From Exiguobacterium qingdaonense (GTDB lineage: Bacteria; Bacillota; Bacilli; Exiguobacteriales; Exiguobacteriaceae), in NCBI RefSeq assembly GCF_018617855.1, contig NZ_JACSKY010000003.1, positions 62,001-126,000 on the forward strand: a stretch of DNA of 64,000 nucleotides, read 5' to 3'. Positions 1 to 8,916 of the stretch are shown one piece after another; positions within the stretch are counted from its first letter, which is position 1; every line of letters starts with the position of its first letter. The translations under genes were made by a program, and so were the position numbers. Under the pieces are notes generated by a model. That model worked only from the letters and a program-made list of their open reading frames with translations, searched no databases and was not told the origin of the DNA.

Positions 1-215
1 TGTTGCCCTAAGTTTCGGGTGACAATCCACTGGACAGCGCTACCGATAATGAGTAACAGTCCGAGAAGGGCAAGATATGCATTCAAGAGACCGTAGTCTT
101 GATTCGTCAAGCCACGGGCCAGAAAAAAGTGATACGAATAATTGATAATATTGAGCAATGCGTCAAGTACGGGGAAAATCAGTAAAATCGAATAACGACT
201 CATGACAGCTTTCAC
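1..215 (-). CDS. Polysaccharide flippase-like membrane protein, N-terminal part (runs off window)
   Basis: Reading leftward from a GTG at 215, preceded by GAGGTG six bases away, an open frame continues to the window edge. The visible 71 residues are hydrophobic and include FFLARGLTNQDYGLLNAYLA, the pattern seen at the start of Wzx/MATE-type polysaccharide flippases, where the first membrane helix is followed by a glycine-rich ARxLxxxDYG segment. Such proteins move lipid-linked glycans across the membrane. An ATG four codons further in (203) is an alternative start. It lies head to head with the glycosyltransferase at 263, with only 47 bases between them, which supports a surface-glycan role. 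The family call is moderate because most of the protein is missing. Confidence 0.6.
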   Translation of the reverse strand, partial: MKAVMSRYSILLIFPVLDALLNIINYSYHFFLARGLTNQDYGLLNAYLALLGLLLIIGSAVQWIVTRNLGQ

Positions 216-262
216 ACTAATCACCTCTTTCGATTCGTTCATCAGAAAAGGAGGACAATGTA

Positions 263-1420
263 ATGGATAAAGGGAAAGTGGTCATTTTCACAGACCAGCA
301 ACGACAAATTCCGTATGCTTCTTGTATTCCACACTATGAGCTCGTTCTATCTGAGGCGAACCATCAATCTGAACAAAGGATTTCACCCGATATTCGGGGG
401 ATGAAAGATCAAGTCAAAGTGTATGTGATTGACTACGTTGAGTATGAAAAAGGATTAACTGTGGCGGCGGCACTACGCACGTACCATCCACAGGCATCAA
501 TTTTATGGGTTGATGACGTTATTCGACATATAGGGAACTTCCCCTTTAATAAATTGTTAGGTAATGGTATTTTTAGAATATTTTATTATAGAGAAGAATA
601 TCAGGATGAACTGCTCGCTGAGATTCAAAATATTATCCATCCGGAATACGCTGTAAAAAAAGGGACTGTAGCCTTTATATTGCCAATTTTTAATGAAGAG
701 AAACGATTTTCACACATTCATGCTTTTTTGACATCCCTTACCAAAATGATTGAACGAAACTATTTGCACGGATCTGTCTATTTCGTAGACGATGCTTCGT
801 CCGATCAATCAAAGCATCTTTTACAAGAGTATCGGGACATTGTGATGTCTGCGACAGACACATTGTTCAAAATTGATTACTTGAAAATGTATGAGTTGAA
901 GCAGAACACGAAAAAAGCGGGTCTTTTTATCGAAGGGATGACGCATATCTCGAGTGAATATTACGTATTTGTCGATGCGGATAATTCTTTCAAGGTTGAC
1001 GACATCGCTCAACTGCTAAGCATCGCCGAAAACGATTACTACGATATCGTCATCGGTACGAAAGATTTAACGATTGAAGACAGAAGTCTCGTCCGGAAGT
1101 TCGTCAGCCTTGCAAAGCGAACGATCACAAAACCGTTCCTACCGAAAGGCGTGTCGGATTCACAGACAGGGCTGAAAATTATCAATCGCCGAGCGATTCC
1201 AAGATTATTGCCATATTTGAGCGCGACGAGTGGATTTGCTATCGACTTAGAGATGATGTATGCGGCAAAAAAAGAGCGCCTTCGCGTCTATCAACAGCCG
1301 GTGACGTGTATCGAGCGTGAAGGCTCACATGTCAATCTCGTAAAAGACTCGATCGCCTTTTTGAAGACGATGGCCCTTCTCTTGAGAAAACAGCGAGCTG
1401 TCAGTCGGACAAAGCGATGA
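263..1420 (+). CDS. Family 2 glycosyltransferase (DPM1-like) with an extra N-terminal domain
   Basis: The protein has 385 residues. A GT-A fold starts near residue 136 with VAFILPIFNEE, followed by FVDDASSDQS (about 174-183) and the DxD-type FVDADNSF (about 236-243), then SDSQTGLKIINR, typical of dolichyl-phosphate-mannose-synthase-like GT2 enzymes that move sugar from a nucleotide donor to a lipid carrier at the inner membrane face. The first 130 residues are not part of the GT fold; the stretch YVIDYVEYEKGLTVAAALRT followed by ILWVDD looks like a degenerate receiver-type alpha/beta domain, which is only a guess. No membrane helix is evident. GGAGG eight bases before the ATG fixes the start. 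It shares a terminator with the large membrane gene that converges on it. Confidence 0.88.
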   Translation: MDKGKVVIFTDQQRQIPYASCIPHYELVLSEANHQSEQRISPDIRGMKDQVKVYVIDYVEYEKGLTVAAALRTYHPQASILWVDDVIRHIGNFPFNKLLGNGIFRIFYYREEYQDELLAEIQNIIHPEYAVKKGTVAFILPIFNEEKRFSHIHAFLTSLTKMIERNYLHGSVYFVDDASSDQSKHLLQEYRDIVMSATDTLFKIDYLKMYELKQNTKKAGLFIEGMTHISSEYYVFVDADNSFKVDDIAQLLSIAENDYYDIVIGTKDLTIEDRSLVRKFVSLAKRTITKPFLPKGVSDSQTGLKIINRRAIPRLLPYLSATSGFAIDLEMMYAAKKERLRVYQQPVTCIEREGSHVNLVKDSIAFLKTMALLLRKQRAVSRTKR

Positions 1421-1425
1421 ATCGC

Positions 1426-1475
1426 ATGACACACAAAACCCACGCCTCGTATAGGACGTGGGTTTTGTGTGTCAT
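1426..1475. terminator. Bidirectional terminator between converging surface-glycan genes
   Basis: Two perfect 19-base arms (1426-1444 and 1457-1475) flank a 12-base loop; the arms begin with T-rich or A-rich runs in both directions, so the hairpin can end the glycosyltransferase transcript and that of the 1487-5902 gene. Confidence 0.85.
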
Positions 1476-1486
1476 CGACATAGGAT

Positions 1487-4400
1487 TTACACTTTATTGA
1501 ATCGCTGTCGCAACCGACGAAGGAGCGGTTCCTCCTGTCGCGCGTTCCAATAGAAGAAGAATGAGACTGGTGTGGCGAGTAACAGGAGGATCATGCCAAC
1601 AAAATAGACGAGACGTAATACGGCATTCACTTGTACGTCACGTTCGGAAGACATGTACAGTTGCGTCACGCCATTCAAGGCGACGTCACCGCGCTGTGCC
1701 CCCTCATCGCTCGAGAGTTCGAACAATGGGGACGGAGAGTCGTTCAATGTGAAACGACCGAGCGTATCCTCATGGGAAACCGTTCGTTTCATCATGCTTC
1801 GTTTCACGTCGAGTGATTCTGCTTCTGTTGTAGCGAGCAGCGGACGTTCGGTCACTTCCTCGACAGTCACTTGGTCGGTCAAGAGAAGGTGATCGTAGCG
1901 GACGACGTTCAAGTTCTTCATCTCCAGTCGTCCTACATTTTCAATGTTTCCACGCGCCCAAATATGAAGTTGCATCGAAGCGGTGCCTTTTGGTGGAATC
2001 AAAATTTGTTCATAGTGATTCCACGTCGATTTTCGATACTCTTCCACTTCACTGATGAAGTCGGTCCCAATCACGCGACGTTGCTCGTCGAGATAGTACA
2101 TTTTTACATGGCGATTTCGAATCTGTTCACTCCGTGCGTCAAAAGCGACCAAATATTCTCGGTCGGGGAGTGCCTCGATTTGATCCGATACGAAAATATA
2201 CCAGTCACAGGAACAGGTCGGCTCATAAGATGCGATAAACGTGTCATCTTCAATCGTGGACTCAAACATATCGTCTGTAATGGATACACAGGTCGCGCAC
2301 GTCGCGGCCGCTTCAGGTGTTGCGAGCGGTTCGGTCACGACGATTTCGTTTGGGTCGAACTTCCGTAAATCTTCCAACTCGATTCGTGATGGCACGTTAC
2401 TGTCTACGGTCAACTCGAGTGCGTACGATCCCTTCTCCATCTCGAACGTGCTCGGCGTCCACCGTTTCAATGTCGGATGAACATCTTCGAGCGATTGAAG
2501 TTGGTATGGGAAGTCACGACGCAAGGAGTCATACGTGACCGTCTGCGACCCGATGTCCGTTTTCACATCAGGCAGTTGCTGCATCTCTGTGACCTCAATC
2601 GTCTCTTCTTGAACGACTTCTTCGTTCTGCAAGAGGCGTAAACGAATCGTTCCATCTGTCGAGACAGGTGGTGTCAGGTTGATATGGAATCGATACTCAC
2701 CTGGCTCTGCCACATCGATTGAACGAGACAACGTGCCGGATGTGAGTGAGACTCCTTTCCCAAAACTGAGAGAAGGGTAGTTCCGCTCGGACTGGATCGT
2801 CCCGTTGTAATCGAAATCTTGTTCACCTTCGAGGACCATGAACGTGTTCGTAGGTTCTAATACATTTTGGAGTGACTGCTGTAACGCCTTCCATTCTTCC
2901 TCTGGTAAGAAGACGATGTTTTGAATGGCATTGAACCCGACCGTGTTCTCGACAGTGATGGTCGTTTCGTTCGTATCGACATCGTGTATTCCGAGCGGCA
3001 CCCATTCTAGCCGGGCACCGGTCTGTCTTGCCGTTTCGACGACTTGCTCGTCGTCATTGATGGACACGTCAAGCTGTCCGCCGCTCTGATTCAACAAGAC
3101 ACGGGCGAATCCGATGTAGCGCCCAGGAGGTGTCTCTTTCGTAATGGAGAACGTGTTCGGCACCATGTGTGACTCGAAGCTCTCGATTTGAACATCGTGA
3201 ATCCACCAATATGTCTTCCGTTCTGGTTTTTGATAACTCAATAAGTCGATGCGCATCGTCTCGGCAGCCCGTGGCGTCACGTATTCTCCGCGCAGATGAA
3301 TCCCGTCTAAATTTCCGGAATCTCTCGGTGCGACGACGTAAGTCTGGTCGATTTCTTCACCGGATGCATCAAAGAAGCGGACTTTGACGTGCAAGCGGTC
3401 GACACCTCGACCTGATGCGATGATATCGAACCGATATGCGTTATTCGGGAGAGCTGGCAACAGCCCGGACTTCGCGACTTGCCAAATGTAGTTCGGATCG
3501 CCTTTCGCGACCTCGGCTTGAAGAAGCGGCACATCGTTCGTCGAAGACAATGGGTTAGGTGACAGTTCGACGACGTCCGGATTGTCCGATTTGAAGAACG
3601 TTTCATCTTCGAGCATCGAGTTGAAAGAGGCGACTTCCTTGGTCGGCAAGTCGTCGAGTTCGTAAGGTGGAGCATCGATTCGGGCAGAAGCGAAAGAAAG
3701 CCCAACCCCATCTCCGAAATCAAGGTCGAATGCAGGGGCTTTCACACCTTGCGTTTGTTGATACCAACGCCAGTCGCTGTTCGCGAATAGAGTCTTGCCC
3801 CATGTGAGAAACGGATTGGCAGAATCGATTGCCTCGAACGGTTTCCAATAATACATGTCCGGAATTTGACTGAGGAGCATATCCTTTTGTTCAACCATTT
3901 CAATCGCGTCACCCGGACGAATCCAATCAAAGTCGTCACTATGTCGCTGTGTCGTGAATAAAATCGACTGTTTTCCTTGTTCATAACCAGGCAATGTCGC
4001 ATAGGTGATGGAGCGATCGAGGCCATAAGGCGTCACAATCAGCTGTGGGACGGTCCGGTCGGTGAGCGGTGCGACAATATCGAACAGGGTGAACAGTCCG
4101 ACTTGTTTCGTTCGAAGTAAGTCACGTTGAGATGCGAGCATCTCCAAGTTGAACTGCTGTCGTTCTTCCATCCCTAAATATTCATCCCGATACGCGAACT
4201 GGTCGACACCGAACACTTTGATTAAATGACTCGCCTCGTCCGACCGCCCTGTATCGAGCAAGTACTGTAAGAGTGAAAACAGATAGCGAATCGCTGGAGT
4301 CGACCCTTCATGATGGAACACCGTATTTTCAAGTGAGCTATACACATGGAAGTCCCCAGTCGGTTTGACCGTTTCATCGAGTGCAGGATTTTGATTCCAT

Positions 4401-5902
4401 CTCGGTGTCGCCACGCCGGTGATCGGCTGGGTCATCTCATCGGCAATCGGGAATTGAAGCCATTTTCCATCAATTTCTTCTTGGACGGTCACGTATTCTT
4501 CAGGTACATCGACCGGTTTATAAAAACCCTCCATATACACGGTGCGATACGGATAGATAAAAAGGGTCAACGCTACAAAACTGCCGATAAAAAGGATACC
4601 ACGGTAGAGTGGACGTGGAATCGCCTTAGACTGTCTGGCATCGACTATTCCAATTCCGAGCGAGAGAAGCAAACTGTAGCTGACAATCAACAGACCGACA
4701 AGCTTGTTCGGGTCACGAAACATCGGACCGATCAACGGTGTGTACGTGACGAGCGCGACGAACGCCGTGGCGACCCATTCATATGTTCCGGTCGCGAAGA
4801 CAATCAAGCCAATCCCGAGTAAACCGAAAAATAAGTGAATCGGTCGTTTGTAGCTACCGAGAAAGCCGATGGCGATGAAGAAGAGCAAGATGCCTCCTGC
4901 CACCCAGAACGTCAGCGGAAGTGTATGCAAGTCAAACATCGGCCACCAGTAACTGATCGTATATAACACATTTTCAATCGAAGAGTTGCGACTGAACAGC
5001 ATCAACGTCTCCGTGACGTTAATGTTATGTTGTGACGCCTGGGCCCCGAACAAGATAGAACCGACATACATGAAGAACCAGTAGCCATTGAACAAGATGA
5101 ACACGAATCCGACTGCCGTGATGAGTCGGACGTAGTAGAAGAGATACGATTTGAACGACAACGTCTTCCGTTCGGTCCAAAGTGTTTTGAGCGCAATCAG
5201 ACCGAGCATAATCCCCATATAAATGGCCGAGAAGAAAAAATAATGAATGCCGGCCGACATAAACATAAACGTGACGGACAACCCGATGGCATCGATCCAA
5301 ATTCTCGGTGAAAGTCGTTTGTCGAACGAAAAGTCCGGGTCTAGCTGACGTCGGAATTTCGGGTCGAACAAGTTGAAAAAGAGCAGGAGTGCGAACGGGA
5401 ACAACGCATAGCCGCATAGGAGATAAATGTGTTGGATACGCGTGATGATCCATGGGTTCAACGCGTAAAAGAGCCCGGCGAGCGTGAACGTCATGAGCGT
5501 CATCAGTTGGAACTGTTTCGTGATATAAATCGAATGAAGTCGTTTGACGAGTGCGTACATACTGAGTGCCGAAACGATGAGCAACGTCAGGATGAAGGAT
5601 TTGATGAGAAATGGTCCAGACGCGTCCAACAATAGACTCAGTCCATAAAGCGGTGCGATAAAGACGAGTCGAGGTACGTTTAACAATGTCGTCGTACTCC
5701 ACCGCTCATTCCACGCACCAAAAATTTCTTCGATATAACGGTCGGATGATAGACCGAATGCGATATCACTAAAGACGACCATCCCCGATGAAAAGAGTGG
5801 GTACGCATAGACAAAGATGCATGACATCATAATCGTCAAGGCGATGAGGTCATAACGGTACGTATGCAGACCGTTTCGTAGAGTAGATAAGATGCGTTGC
5901 AA
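1487..5902 (-). CDS. Very large GT-C/YfhO-like membrane protein with extracytoplasmic beta-rich region
   Basis: A 1471-residue protein. The first roughly 480 residues hold about a dozen hydrophobic helices, beginning with a helix followed by FSDIAFG (acidic residue in the first outer loop, as in GT-C glycosyltransferases) and including MFRDPNKLVGLL near the last helices, reminiscent of AftD (DUF3367) and YfhO proteins. About 900 residues follow with alternating polar beta-type sequence suggesting carbohydrate-binding-like modules outside the cell, then one helix near the C terminus (VLRLVYFVGMILLLL) and a basic tail. Polyprenyl-phosphate-sugar-dependent glycosylation is inferred from these resemblances. 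The start is a TTG ten bases after AAAGGAGG. The gene neighbours a flippase and a GT2 enzyme. Specificity cannot be read from the sequence. Confidence 0.72.
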   Translation of the reverse strand: MQRILSTLRNGLHTYRYDLIALTIMMSCIFVYAYPLFSSGMVVFSDIAFGLSSDRYIEEIFGAWNERWSTTTLLNVPRLVFIAPLYGLSLLLDASGPFLIKSFILTLLIVSALSMYALVKRLHSIYITKQFQLMTLMTFTLAGLFYALNPWIITRIQHIYLLCGYALFPFALLLFFNLFDPKFRRQLDPDFSFDKRLSPRIWIDAIGLSVTFMFMSAGIHYFFFSAIYMGIMLGLIALKTLWTERKTLSFKSYLFYYVRLITAVGFVFILFNGYWFFMYVGSILFGAQASQHNINVTETLMLFSRNSSIENVLYTISYWWPMFDLHTLPLTFWVAGGILLFFIAIGFLGSYKRPIHLFFGLLGIGLIVFATGTYEWVATAFVALVTYTPLIGPMFRDPNKLVGLLIVSYSLLLSLGIGIVDARQSKAIPRPLYRGILFIGSFVALTLFIYPYRTVYMEGFYKPVDVPEEYVTVQEEIDGKWLQFPIADEMTQPITGVATPRWNQNPALDETVKPTGDFHVYSSLENTVFHHEGSTPAIRYLFSLLQYLLDTGRSDEASHLIKVFGVDQFAYRDEYLGMEERQQFNLEMLASQRDLLRTKQVGLFTLFDIVAPLTDRTVPQLIVTPYGLDRSITYATLPGYEQGKQSILFTTQRHSDDFDWIRPGDAIEMVEQKDMLLSQIPDMYYWKPFEAIDSANPFLTWGKTLFANSDWRWYQQTQGVKAPAFDLDFGDGVGLSFASARIDAPPYELDDLPTKEVASFNSMLEDETFFKSDNPDVVELSPNPLSSTNDVPLLQAEVAKGDPNYIWQVAKSGLLPALPNNAYRFDIIASGRGVDRLHVKVRFFDASGEEIDQTYVVAPRDSGNLDGIHLRGEYVTPRAAETMRIDLLSYQKPERKTYWWIHDVQIESFESHMVPNTFSITKETPPGRYIGFARVLLNQSGGQLDVSINDDEQVVETARQTGARLEWVPLGIHDVDTNETTITVENTVGFNAIQNIVFLPEEEWKALQQSLQNVLEPTNTFMVLEGEQDFDYNGTIQSERNYPSLSFGKGVSLTSGTLSRSIDVAEPGEYRFHINLTPPVSTDGTIRLRLLQNEEVVQEETIEVTEMQQLPDVKTDIGSQTVTYDSLRRDFPYQLQSLEDVHPTLKRWTPSTFEMEKGSYALELTVDSNVPSRIELEDLRKFDPNEIVVTEPLATPEAAATCATCVSITDDMFESTIEDDTFIASYEPTCSCDWYIFVSDQIEALPDREYLVAFDARSEQIRNRHVKMYYLDEQRRVIGTDFISEVEEYRKSTWNHYEQILIPPKGTASMQLHIWARGNIENVGRLEMKNLNVVRYDHLLLTDQVTVEEVTERPLLATTEAESLDVKRSMMKRTVSHEDTLGRFTLNDSPSPLFELSSDEGAQRGDVALNGVTQLYMSSERDVQVNAVLRLVYFVGMILLLLATPVSFFFYWNARQEEPLLRRLRQRFNKV

Positions 5903-5972
5903 ACCCGATCTGCCTCCTTTCAGACAATGTATGTCATCTATTTCGCCAAACGTCGGGCTATCCCTGTCTAAT

Positions 5973-6004
5973 CAAAAAAGAGACAGCCGATTCCGGCTAT
6001 CTCG
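5973..6004 (-). terminator. Terminator of the kyn operon
   Basis: On the minus strand, immediately after the kynB stop codon, GATAGCCG and CGGCTGTC form a stem with a four-base loop followed by TCTTTTTT. Confidence 0.85.
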
Positions 6005-6628
6005 TTAGGACATGGGACGAAGCAGTGCGCGAACTGGACTTCCATCCCCTTCAACGATCGGGAGGGGAACGGCGTTCAAATCATAATCCCCCGGCAAGAT
6101 GTCATCTAGGACGAGTCCTTCTAAGATGTGAACACCGTTTCGTGCTAACGCATGATGGGCATTCATCTCTTTACTGTCAATCGCATCGACGGATGGTAAG
6201 TCGAGTCCGATCAAAAAGATTCCGAGTTCTCCGAGACGATTCGCGAGAGACGGTGTCAGTTCAGGGATCGTTTCTGGGAAGACGCGCTTATCCGGCCAAC
6301 CATCCGTCTTCAAAATGAGGCGTTCCACCCCGGTCAAATCGTGACCGTCCAAATCAGATGCTTCAATCTTTGCCTTATGCGGTAGATGAATGACACGGGC
6401 TGGTCCGATATAAACGGAAGGGTCGAGGTCGATGACACGTTTTCCTTCATCATCAAAATGGAACGGCGCATCGATATGCGTCCCGACGTGTAAACTCATC
6501 GTCACTTTCCCTACATTGACCGAGCCGCTCCGTGCCATCGGCCAAGCGATTTCGTACGAAAACTTCGTGTCTCCCGGCCATGTCGTCACGTCGGCATGAA
6601 GCGGTTGTGATACATCAATCCATGTCAT
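6005..6628 (-). CDS. kynB: Kynurenine formamidase
   Basis: This 207-residue protein belongs to the bacterial cyclase-type (metal-dependent) formamidase family, which hydrolyses N-formylkynurenine to kynurenine and formate in the cytoplasm. The family signature HVGTHIDAPFHF lies near residue 50 and supplies metal ligands; WPGDTKF near the N terminus and a histidine-rich AHHALARNGVHILEGL near residue 145 are also typical. Length is normal. It is the third gene of a kynU-kynA-kynB operon, 15 bases after kynA, with GAGGAG about nine bases before the ATG. Context and motifs agree, so the assignment is firm. Confidence 0.95.
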   Translation of the reverse strand: MTWIDVSQPLHADVTTWPGDTKFSYEIAWPMARSGSVNVGKVTMSLHVGTHIDAPFHFDDEGKRVIDLDPSVYIGPARVIHLPHKAKIEASDLDGHDLTGVERLILKTDGWPDKRVFPETIPELTPSLANRLGELGIFLIGLDLPSVDAIDSKEMNAHHALARNGVHILEGLVLDDILPGDYDLNAVPLPIVEGDGSPVRALLRPMS

Positions 6629-6643
6629 TTCCTTCAGCTCCTC

Positions 6644-7483
6644 TTATAGTGATGTCCGGACCGTCCACAGTTCAGGGAAGAAACGATGATCGAGCACGCG
6701 ACGTAAATAGTTCACGCCAGACGAGCCTCCTGTCCCCATCTTCTGACCGATGATGCGTTCTACAGTGCTCATATGGTTGAAGCGCCACATTTGTTGTTGG
6801 CTACCGATATCCAGTAATTTTTCACCGAGCTCATACAAGTCCCAGTACGTGTCGACGTCCCGATACACCTCGACCCACGCCTTTTCGACACTTTCATTCC
6901 ATTCCCAGTCCTGTGTGACATCGCGTTCGAGCACACTTGCATCAATCGAGAGTCCACGGCGAGACATCTCGCGGACGGTCACATCATAAACACTAGGGGT
7001 TTGGAGCGACGCTTCGAGGAGCGGATACAGCTTTTCATAGTGCGCGTAGACACTGAGCGTCCGTGCATTTTTAAAGCCGAGCGCGAATTCAATCTGACGG
7101 TTTTGATAGGACTGAAAGCCAGAGGAAGAGCCGAGCTGGTCACGGAACTCCAAATACTCGGCCGGTGTCAATGTGGCGAGGACGCTCCATGACTGGATGA
7201 GTTGCTGCTGAATCTTTGAGACACGGGCGAGCATCTTGAATGAGCGTTCGAGCTCCCCGTTCGTGATGGCCGTCGTGGCCGCCGTCAATTCATGCAAGAT
7301 GAGTTTCATCCACAACTCGCTCGTCTGATGGATGATGATAAACAGCATCTCATCGTGATGATCAGAGAGGCGATGCTGGCTCGATAAAATCGGGTCGAGT
7401 TGCAAATAGTCACCGTACGACATGTCTTTCGAGAAGTCGGTTTGAATCGATTTTTCTATTTTATGTTCCGTGCGTTCACTCAT
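6644..7483 (-). CDS. kynA: Tryptophan 2,3-dioxygenase
   Basis: A 279-residue haem enzyme that opens the indole ring of L-tryptophan to give N-formylkynurenine, the first step of the kynurenine route. The signature [18 protein letters not shown] followed by [20 protein letters not shown] (about residues 22-60) is highly specific for this family and includes the substrate-binding region. The C terminus, [23 protein letters not shown], is also canonical. Length matches bacterial TDO. It sits 12 bases after kynU, with GGGGG seven bases upstream of the ATG, so it is co-transcribed. No odd features seen. Confidence 0.97.
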   Translation of the reverse strand: MSERTEHKIEKSIQTDFSKDMSYGDYLQLDPILSSQHRLSDHHDEMLFIIIHQTSELWMKLILHELTAATTAITNGELERSFKMLARVSKIQQQLIQSWSVLATLTPAEYLEFRDQLGSSSGFQSYQNRQIEFALGFKNARTLSVYAHYEKLYPLLEASLQTPSVYDVTVREMSRRGLSIDASVLERDVTQDWEWNESVEKAWVEVYRDVDTYWDLYELGEKLLDIGSQQQMWRFNHMSTVERIIGQKMGTGGSSGVNYLRRVLDHRFFPELWTVRTSL

Positions 7484-7495
7484 GACAGTTCCCCC

Positions 7496-8770
7496 TTATG
7501 CGACCACTTCGCGGACGTTCTCAAACGCCTCGTATTCTTTGTCATCCATAATTTTCTTTAACGTCACAATCACGTCATACACATCGGTGAATGTATTGTA
7601 CAAGGCGACCGGTGCGAGACGGATGATATTCGGTGCCCGAAAATCTGGGATGATGCGATGCTGTTTTAACGCTTTACAGATGCGTGCCGCTTCAGGGTGT
7701 TCTAGACTTAGGTGCGCACCACGCTGCCGTGTGTCGGTCGGACTTCCGATGAAGAACCCATGTGGTTTGAGCATTCTTTCAATCAAGTCCATCATATACG
7801 TCGTGAGGGCGAGTGATTTTTGACGAATCGCGTCCATTCCGACCTCGTTGAACATTTCGAGCGCGCCAAGCTGTGGAGCGAGGCTCATAACGTGTGGTGT
7901 TCCAATTTGGAATGCACCTGCATGTTCGGCTGGTGTCATCGTGTGATCCATATCGAACTGTTTATCTTTGCGCGAACCGAACCATCCGGCGAGTCCAGGT
8001 GTCGTGCCGAAGTGACGTTCATGAACGAATAAGCCACCGACCGTTCCCGGCCCTCCATTTAAATGTTTATAGTTGCACCAGTAAGCGAAATCGACACCCC
8101 ATTCATGGAAGTCATGAGGGATGGCACCGACGGAGTGACAGGCATCGAAACCGATCAAAATCCCGCGCTCGTGTGCCGCCTTCGCTAGACGAGGCATATC
8201 TAAAATCTGACCGCTCCGGTAGAGGACGGTCGGCAATACGATGAGGGCGATCTCATCGGTCATCGCCTCAATTAAATCATCTTCTACTAAGAAACGGCCA
8301 TCCGGACTGGCGACTTGAACGAGATGTTCTGATGGGGCGAGACCGCGCAGTTCGAGCTGACTCTTCAAAGCGTAAATGTCAGACGGGAACGTGAGGGCGT
8401 CTGCCAAAATTTTCGTTCGTTTGCCTTCTGGTTTAAAGAAAGAGGCGACGAGTTGATGCAAGTTCACCGTCGTCGAACCGGTCACCATCACTTCTTCTGG
8501 CTTTCCTCCGATGAGCGGCGCGTTCAGTGTGGCCAACTCTTCAGACAAATTGAACCAAGGATGACGACCGGACATCCAACCATCGATCCCGAGCTCTCTC
8601 CAGTCCGCAAGCGATTCAAGGAGCGTACGCTCGGCTCGTTTCGATAAGAGTCCGAGTGAATTCCCATCCATATAAATTCCGTCTTCCGGTAAATAAAACT
8701 CTTCCCGATACGATGCGAGCGGGTCCTGTTTGTCTAGTTGCTGTGCGTAGGCACGTGTGAAATCGTTCAT
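7496..8770 (-). CDS. kynU: Kynureninase
   Basis: A 424-residue PLP-dependent enzyme (fold type I) that splits kynurenine into anthranilate and alanine. Diagnostic stretches are [15 protein letters not shown] near residue 32, [14 protein letters not shown] in the middle, and [16 protein letters not shown], whose lysine should carry PLP. It is the first gene of kynUAB, and the only good promoter is just upstream (8812-8840). GGGGG eleven bases before the ATG is slightly long, but the N terminus aligns with the family. The anthranilate product is the substrate of TrpD, encoded about 49 kb away in this window. Confidence 0.96.
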   Translation of the reverse strand: MNDFTRAYAQQLDKQDPLASYREEFYLPEDGIYMDGNSLGLLSKRAERTLLESLADWRELGIDGWMSGRHPWFNLSEELATLNAPLIGGKPEEVMVTGSTTVNLHQLVASFFKPEGKRTKILADALTFPSDIYALKSQLELRGLAPSEHLVQVASPDGRFLVEDDLIEAMTDEIALIVLPTVLYRSGQILDMPRLAKAAHERGILIGFDACHSVGAIPHDFHEWGVDFAYWCNYKHLNGGPGTVGGLFVHERHFGTTPGLAGWFGSRKDKQFDMDHTMTPAEHAGAFQIGTPHVMSLAPQLGALEMFNEVGMDAIRQKSLALTTYMMDLIERMLKPHGFFIGSPTDTRQRGAHLSLEHPEAARICKALKQHRIIPDFRAPNIIRLAPVALYNTFTDVYDVIVTLKKIMDDKEYEAFENVREVVA

Positions 8771-8811
8771 CTCCCCGTATTCCCCCTTTTATTGCTGTGT
8801 ACGTTGTCAAA

Positions 8812-8840
8812 ATCGTAGCAATCAGGTCATAGGAAGTCAA
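8812..8840 (-). promoter_or_regulatory. Sigma-A promoter of kynUAB
   Basis: Minus strand TTGACT (8835-8840), a 17-base spacer and TACGAT (8812-8817), about 40 bases upstream of kynU. No clear operator is seen around it. Confidence 0.75.
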
Positions 8841-8873
8841 CAAACAACGAGGTGGCACATATGTAGGATCGAC

Positions 8874-8908
8874 AAAAAAGCGTTCAAGAATAATCCTGAA
8901 CGCTTTTA
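8874..8908 (-). terminator. Terminator of the BCCT transporter gene
   Basis: Minus-strand stem AAAAGCGTTCA/TGAACGCTTTT with a 10-base loop and a following T run, directly after the transporter stop codon. Confidence 0.85.
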
Positions 8909-8916
8909 TGTGGTAC

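Noticed and set aside
5025-5702. 225-codon minus-strand open frame
   Set aside because: It lies in another frame inside the 1471-residue membrane protein gene, has arginine/histidine-rich composition typical of an out-of-frame translation, and has no ribosome binding site.
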